From Campylobacter gracilis (GTDB taxonomy: Bacteria; Campylobacterota; Campylobacteria; Campylobacterales; Campylobacteraceae), in NCBI RefSeq assembly GCF_018374135.1, contig NZ_JAHAFS010000013.1:20948-84947 (forward strand): a DNA stretch of 64,000 nucleotides. The letters run 5' to 3'. Positions 60,832-64,000 of the stretch are shown here, piece by piece (positions within the stretch are counted from its first letter, which is position 1; every line of letters starts with the position of its first letter). A model generated the notes under the pieces. It did no database searches and was not told where the DNA came from. It was given only the letters and a program-made list of their open reading frames with translations. Position numbers and translations under genes: made by a program.

Positions 60832-62217
60832 ATGGATAGAAACGGCGATCTGGAGGAGCTTTACCTACTTGAAAAACGGCGCGAAAAGCTCGCGCGCATT
60901 AGCAAGCTTATCTCATTTTTAATAACCCTGCTGCTAGTCGGACTTTACGTGCTTTTAAATACGAGGGCGGAGCCCGTCCCGTTTGATACAAACTGGCTCA
61001 TAGTCGCGCTTTTCATCGTCTTTCCAGTCTTAAATGGACTGCTTTACCGTCTATTTTGCGGCTTAAGCTTTGGCAAAAATGAGGGCGCGCAGCGCGCAAA
61101 TTTTGATAAATTTAGCGGCTTTGATACGGCGCAAGATACGGACGCATTAGGGCAGGGCGCGGCGCAAAAAGGGCAAATTTTTAGCTTCGATGCGAAAGAG
61201 GGGCAGGTATTAAAAGCTGAAGCGGGCGAGGGTAGCGGCTTTAAAGACGGCGATAGCCGTATGAGCGCTACTTACGGAAGGTTTGAGCCTAAAGCCGCCG
61301 AAGAAGAGGGCGGGAGCGAAAAAGACGGAGCAGCCGGATCAAAATTTAACTTTCTAGCCGATCTACAGGGCCTAGAGGATGAGCGCGCGGCGCTGCAAAA
61401 AGCGGTGAAAAAGGCCGGTCTCGTCGCTGCTGCCGTAGGAACCAGTGTGGGCGCGCTGGTGACGCTCTTTTGGGACGAAGTGGCGGTCGGAGCATTTTTC
61501 GGCGTGGCTGTTTACGGCGTCGTGAGCGCTCTTTTGACGGCGAGCAAAAGACGAAATTTCAGATCAAATTTTAAAAATAGGGTCATCGCGAGCATCGCAA
61601 AAAGCTTTGGGCTTAGCTACGATGAAAGCGGCGGGCTCACAGCAGATGAGTTTTTTGAAATTTACGACTGCTACATAAACGAGCAATCGAGCGAGGATAT
61701 GATGAGCGGGGAGGTGCAGGGCGTGCGCGTTAGATTTAGCGACTTTTATGCCGCTGAAAAGGTGCGCACCAAAAACGGCACTCGCACCGACGTAAAATTC
61801 CACGGAGTGCTTTTCGTCGCGGATTTTCACAAAAGGCTTAACTGCGAGGTGCGGGTGTGTCACAAAAACTCACGAAATCTGCGCAGATACGGGCAGCGAG
61901 CGAATATGGACGACGTGAAATTTGAGGAGTTTTTCGACGTCTATACGACCGATCAAGTGGGCGCTAGATACGCTCTGACGCCGCTTTTGATGCAGCGACT
62001 GACGGAGGTTTATCTAAGACTGGGCTCTCAGATAAACGCGGTGCTAAGGGAGGATAAAATTTACGTGGCGATCGAGACCTGGCGCGATAATTTCGAGCCT
62101 AGAATCGACTGCTCGCTAAAGCAGGACGCTACGATAGCGCTTTACGTAGATGAGATCGGCGCGCTTGTGGGTATCGTGAGCGAGCTAAATTTGAACCGTA
62201 AAATTTGGAGCGAATGA
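60832..62217 (+). CDS. DUF3137 family membrane protein
   Basis: 461 residues from ATG 60832 (AAAAGGCGG upstream; an ATG at 60811 has none). Two membrane helices at ~25-45 and 55-75, then ~85 residues of low-complexity Gly/Ala/Glu/Lys/Asp sequence, two more helices (KKAGLVAAAVGTSVGALVTLFW, VAVGAFFGVAVYGVVSALL) and the DUF3137 soluble domain (FFEIYDCYINEQSSEDMMSGEVQGVRVRFSDFYAAEKVRT). End: IVSELNLNRKIW, typical. Function unknown. Confidence 0.8.
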   Translation: MDRNGDLEELYLLEKRREKLARISKLISFLITLLLVGLYVLLNTRAEPVPFDTNWLIVALFIVFPVLNGLLYRLFCGLSFGKNEGAQRANFDKFSGFDTAQDTDALGQGAAQKGQIFSFDAKEGQVLKAEAGEGSGFKDGDSRMSATYGRFEPKAAEEEGGSEKDGAAGSKFNFLADLQGLEDERAALQKAVKKAGLVAAAVGTSVGALVTLFWDEVAVGAFFGVAVYGVVSALLTASKRRNFRSNFKNRVIASIAKSFGLSYDESGGLTADEFFEIYDCYINEQSSEDMMSGEVQGVRVRFSDFYAAEKVRTKNGTRTDVKFHGVLFVADFHKRLNCEVRVCHKNSRNLRRYGQRANMDDVKFEEFFDVYTTDQVGARYALTPLLMQRLTEVYLRLGSQINAVLREDKIYVAIETWRDNFEPRIDCSLKQDATIALYVDEIGALVGIVSELNLNRKIWSE

Positions 62218-62844
62218 GGCAAGCGGCGGCGCTGTGGAGTATGGCTAAGACGGCGGGCTGCATACAGCTCTGGCGACACACAGATATGCAGACAAAGCGC
62301 GCGGGATCGTATGCTTAGCGGCACAGATGGGCTGTGTAGCTGGGCGTGGAAATGAATGCATTCCGCGGATCGTGCGTTTGGGCGGATGTGCGATCGCTCC
62401 TTCGCACGAGTCAATCGAAAGATTAAACGCACGCGGGAGGCGTTCGTATAAGACTTTGCAAGCTGCATGAACCGATAAATTTTATAAATTCCCGATCCGT
62501 TTAACGAGCGAGCGCTTGCTATTTATCATTGCTCGCACGGCAAAATTTTTACCGCACGAGCAGTTTGCATTAGAATTCTACTATCGCTTGAAATTTTACG
62601 CCGCCGTGCGCGACTTAAATTTTGCCGCGACGACCCGCGCTAAGCTTGCATTTTGGCTCGGCTAAATTTTGTCGTGCGGAAGCAAAACTTTGCTGCTAGA
62701 TCGATAAATTTAGCTAGCTTATAAAGCACTCGCCGCCTATGGGCGTTTATGGACGCCGTTTCGGCAAAGCTACGGCGCCAGCGTCGCTGCGAGCTTGCGG
62801 GGCTTAGTAAGATCGCCCCGCTAAACTAGACGGCGAATCTAAAT
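62218..62844. other. Spacer with GC hairpin at 62797-62821
   Basis: No gene seen. GCGGGGC (62797-62803) pairs with GCCCCGC (62815-62821) around an eleven-base loop, 24 bases past the cjaA stop; no T-run on the minus strand. Candidate terminator for the minus-strand cjaA unit. Confidence 0.5.
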
Positions 62845-63705
62845 TTATAGCTTCCCGCCCTCGATTACGACGTCGTCAGCCTTGATGTCGTCGCCGTATA
62901 CCGGCGCTAGCGTCGCGTCGTAGTCGGCATGGAAAAAGTTTTCGCCCGCGAGCTTTACGATTAGATCGTCAAGCCATTTGCGAAGCTCGTCGTTACCCTT
63001 TTTGACCGCAGGCGCGATGACGTCCTGATCGCCCAGCGAGCGGATACCCACCTTAAAGCCCGGGTTTGACTTCGTCCATGCGAACAAAAGCGTATTATCA
63101 TGCGCGATCGCATCGCCCCTGCCGTCCAGCATCGCACCGAAAGTCTCGGTATTTTGGTCAAATTTTAAAAGCTTGATCTCGGGATGGTTTTTCGTAAAAT
63201 ACAGATCCGCGGTCGTGCCTTTGTTGATTAAAAGCGTTTTGTCTTTAAGCTGCGAAACGTCGGTGATATCGCCGCCCTTGCTCGCGACGCCGAGGGCTAC
63301 CTTCATATACGGCAGTGCGAAATCCACGACCTCTTTGCGCTCCGGCGTGACGGTAAAATTTGCAAGCGTGATATCGACCTTATCCGACGCCAAAAATTCC
63401 GCGCGATTGGCGGCCTCTACGAGCACGAACTGAACCTTGCTCTCATCGCCCAAAAGCTCCTTTGCGATACGTTTTGCAAAATATACGTCATATCCCGCGT
63501 TTTTGCCCGTTTCATCTATGTAACCAAACGGCGGCTTATCGCCGAAAACTGCGATCCTTACTACGCCGCGCTTTTTAATCCCGTCGATATAACTTTGCGG
63601 CGCGGCGGAACCTTGCGCGGAATTTGAGGAGCCTTTGCCCTCGTCGTTGCAACCTGCAAAAAACAGCGCGCCCAGCGCGAGAAATAGAGCCAATACCTTT
63701 TTCAT
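62845..63705 (-). CDS. cjaA: CjaA-type cysteine-binding lipoprotein of ABC importer
   Basis: 286 residues, ATG 63705 after AAAGGAGAGG. Lipobox FFAGC (Cys19), then family 3 binding protein: IKKRGVVRIAVFGDKPPFGYIDETGKNAGYDVYFAKRIAKELLGDE, VQFVLVEAANRAEFLASDKVDITLANFTVTPERKEVVDFALPYMKV, NKGTTADLYFTKNHPEIK, DQNTETFGAML. End KADDVVIEGGKL. These match CjaA (Cj0982c), shown to bind cysteine, as I recall. Cotranscribed with the ATP-binding gene beside it. Distinct from the two orphan binding proteins at 31662-33507. Confidence 0.9.
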   Translation of the reverse strand: MKKVLALFLALGALFFAGCNDEGKGSSNSAQGSAAPQSYIDGIKKRGVVRIAVFGDKPPFGYIDETGKNAGYDVYFAKRIAKELLGDESKVQFVLVEAANRAEFLASDKVDITLANFTVTPERKEVVDFALPYMKVALGVASKGGDITDVSQLKDKTLLINKGTTADLYFTKNHPEIKLLKFDQNTETFGAMLDGRGDAIAHDNTLLFAWTKSNPGFKVGIRSLGDQDVIAPAVKKGNDELRKWLDDLIVKLAGENFFHADYDATLAPVYGDDIKADDVVIEGGKL

Positions 63706-63725
63706 AGCCTCTCCTTTATTAAAAT

Positions 63726-64000
63726 TTATTTTTTAAATTCGAACATATTTAGAAATTTCTTCGCGCGCTCGCTATTTGGAGCGGTAAAGAACGCCCCCGG
63801 TTCGTTAATTTCGACGATGTTTCCCTCGTCCATAAAAACTATGCGATCGGCTACGGCGCGCGCAAAGCCCATCTCATGCGTTACGATTAGCATCGTCTGT
63901 CCCTCTTTGGCGAGATTTAGCATTACGTCGAGCACCTCGCGCACGATTTCGGGATCAAGCGCCGCGGTAACCTCGTCAAAAAGCATGATCTTGGGCTTCA
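63726..64000 (-). CDS. ABC amino-acid importer ATP-binding protein, partial
   Basis: Open to the window edge; only the C-terminal ~91 residues are visible. Walker B MLFDEVTAALDPE, switch His in MLIVTHEMGFARAVADRIVFMDEG and end NSERAKKFLNMFEFKK match GlnQ/HisP-type polar amino acid ATPases. Twenty bases before the cjaA start, so it is the partner of CjaA. Permease expected beyond the edge. Confidence 0.9.
   Translation of the reverse strand, partial: KPKIMLFDEVTAALDPEIVREVLDVMLNLAKEGQTMLIVTHEMGFARAVADRIVFMDEGNIVEINEPGAFFTAPNSERAKKFLNMFEFKK

Noticed and set aside
1..64000. CRISPR arrays, insertion sequences, tRNA or rRNA genes
   Set aside because: No direct-repeat array, transposase, cloverleaf or rRNA was recognised by eye; a covariance-model scan would be needed to exclude small RNA genes fully.

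Overview
The window reads as chromosomal DNA of a Campylobacterota species, most likely an oral-type Campylobacter such as C. gracilis or a relative (inference). Support: the gene order ruvC / dnaA-dnaN-gyrB with DnaA-box clusters on both sides of dnaA; a gyrB-queF-HD operon; a short QueF; a CjaA-type cysteine-binding lipoprotein; a cytochrome c / TMAO-DMSO reductase pair of the Cj0265c/Cj0264c type; and AT-rich spacers full of AAAATTTTA-like palindromes between genes of moderate G+C. I saw no rRNA, tRNA, insertion sequence, prophage or CRISPR array.

Layout. 1-12,200: partial DUF4197 gene, mntP, a membrane-anchored methyltransferase, two TonB-dependent receptors sharing a 15-bp motif at the same distance upstream, a YddA/SbmA-type ABC exporter with a low-complexity insert, a universal stress protein and a frameshifted SemiSWEET gene. 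12,594-20,040: prfA, rpsT, then glmM - small frame - lspA - TM2 protein - hemJ - nhaA, then on the minus strand ruvC - nitrilase - isochorismatase. 20,040-31,200: bipartite origin, dnaA, dnaN, gyrB, a degenerate GGDEF/EAL protein, queF and an HD protein (last four nearly or actually overlapping), typA with terminator, and a HAD phosphatase.

31,662-47,230: two tandem orphan amino-acid-binding proteins, an ankyrin protein, and two separate S-/N-oxide respiration modules. The first has a divergent Crp/Fnr regulator, a monohaem cytochrome and a molybdoenzyme, with an inverted repeat placed as a class II activator site. The second has a DsbI-like membrane protein that has lost its CxxC, a monohaem cytochrome and a TorA-like enzyme. 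Between them lie tpx, TM2 and DUF805 membrane proteins and hutX.

47,600-64,000: a start-less gene remnant, a RelB-type antitoxin with an operator and a frameshifted YoeB toxin, an NSS transporter, a CorC-type CBS protein, an M48 lipoprotein protease, the moaC - DUF493 - coiled-coil operon, a candidate small RNA just upstream of moaC carrying a 16S-like anti-Shine-Dalgarno stretch, a YegP / calcium-motif pair, a His-tailed exported protein, DUF3737 - MalY/PatB, a DUF3137 protein, and cjaA with its partial ATPase gene.

The candidates most worth following are the small RNA before moaC, the Cys-less DsbI homologue in the second Tor module, the predicted regulator/operator pair of the first, and the broken toxin and SemiSWEET genes. 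All functional calls rest on reading motifs by eye; no database search was possible.
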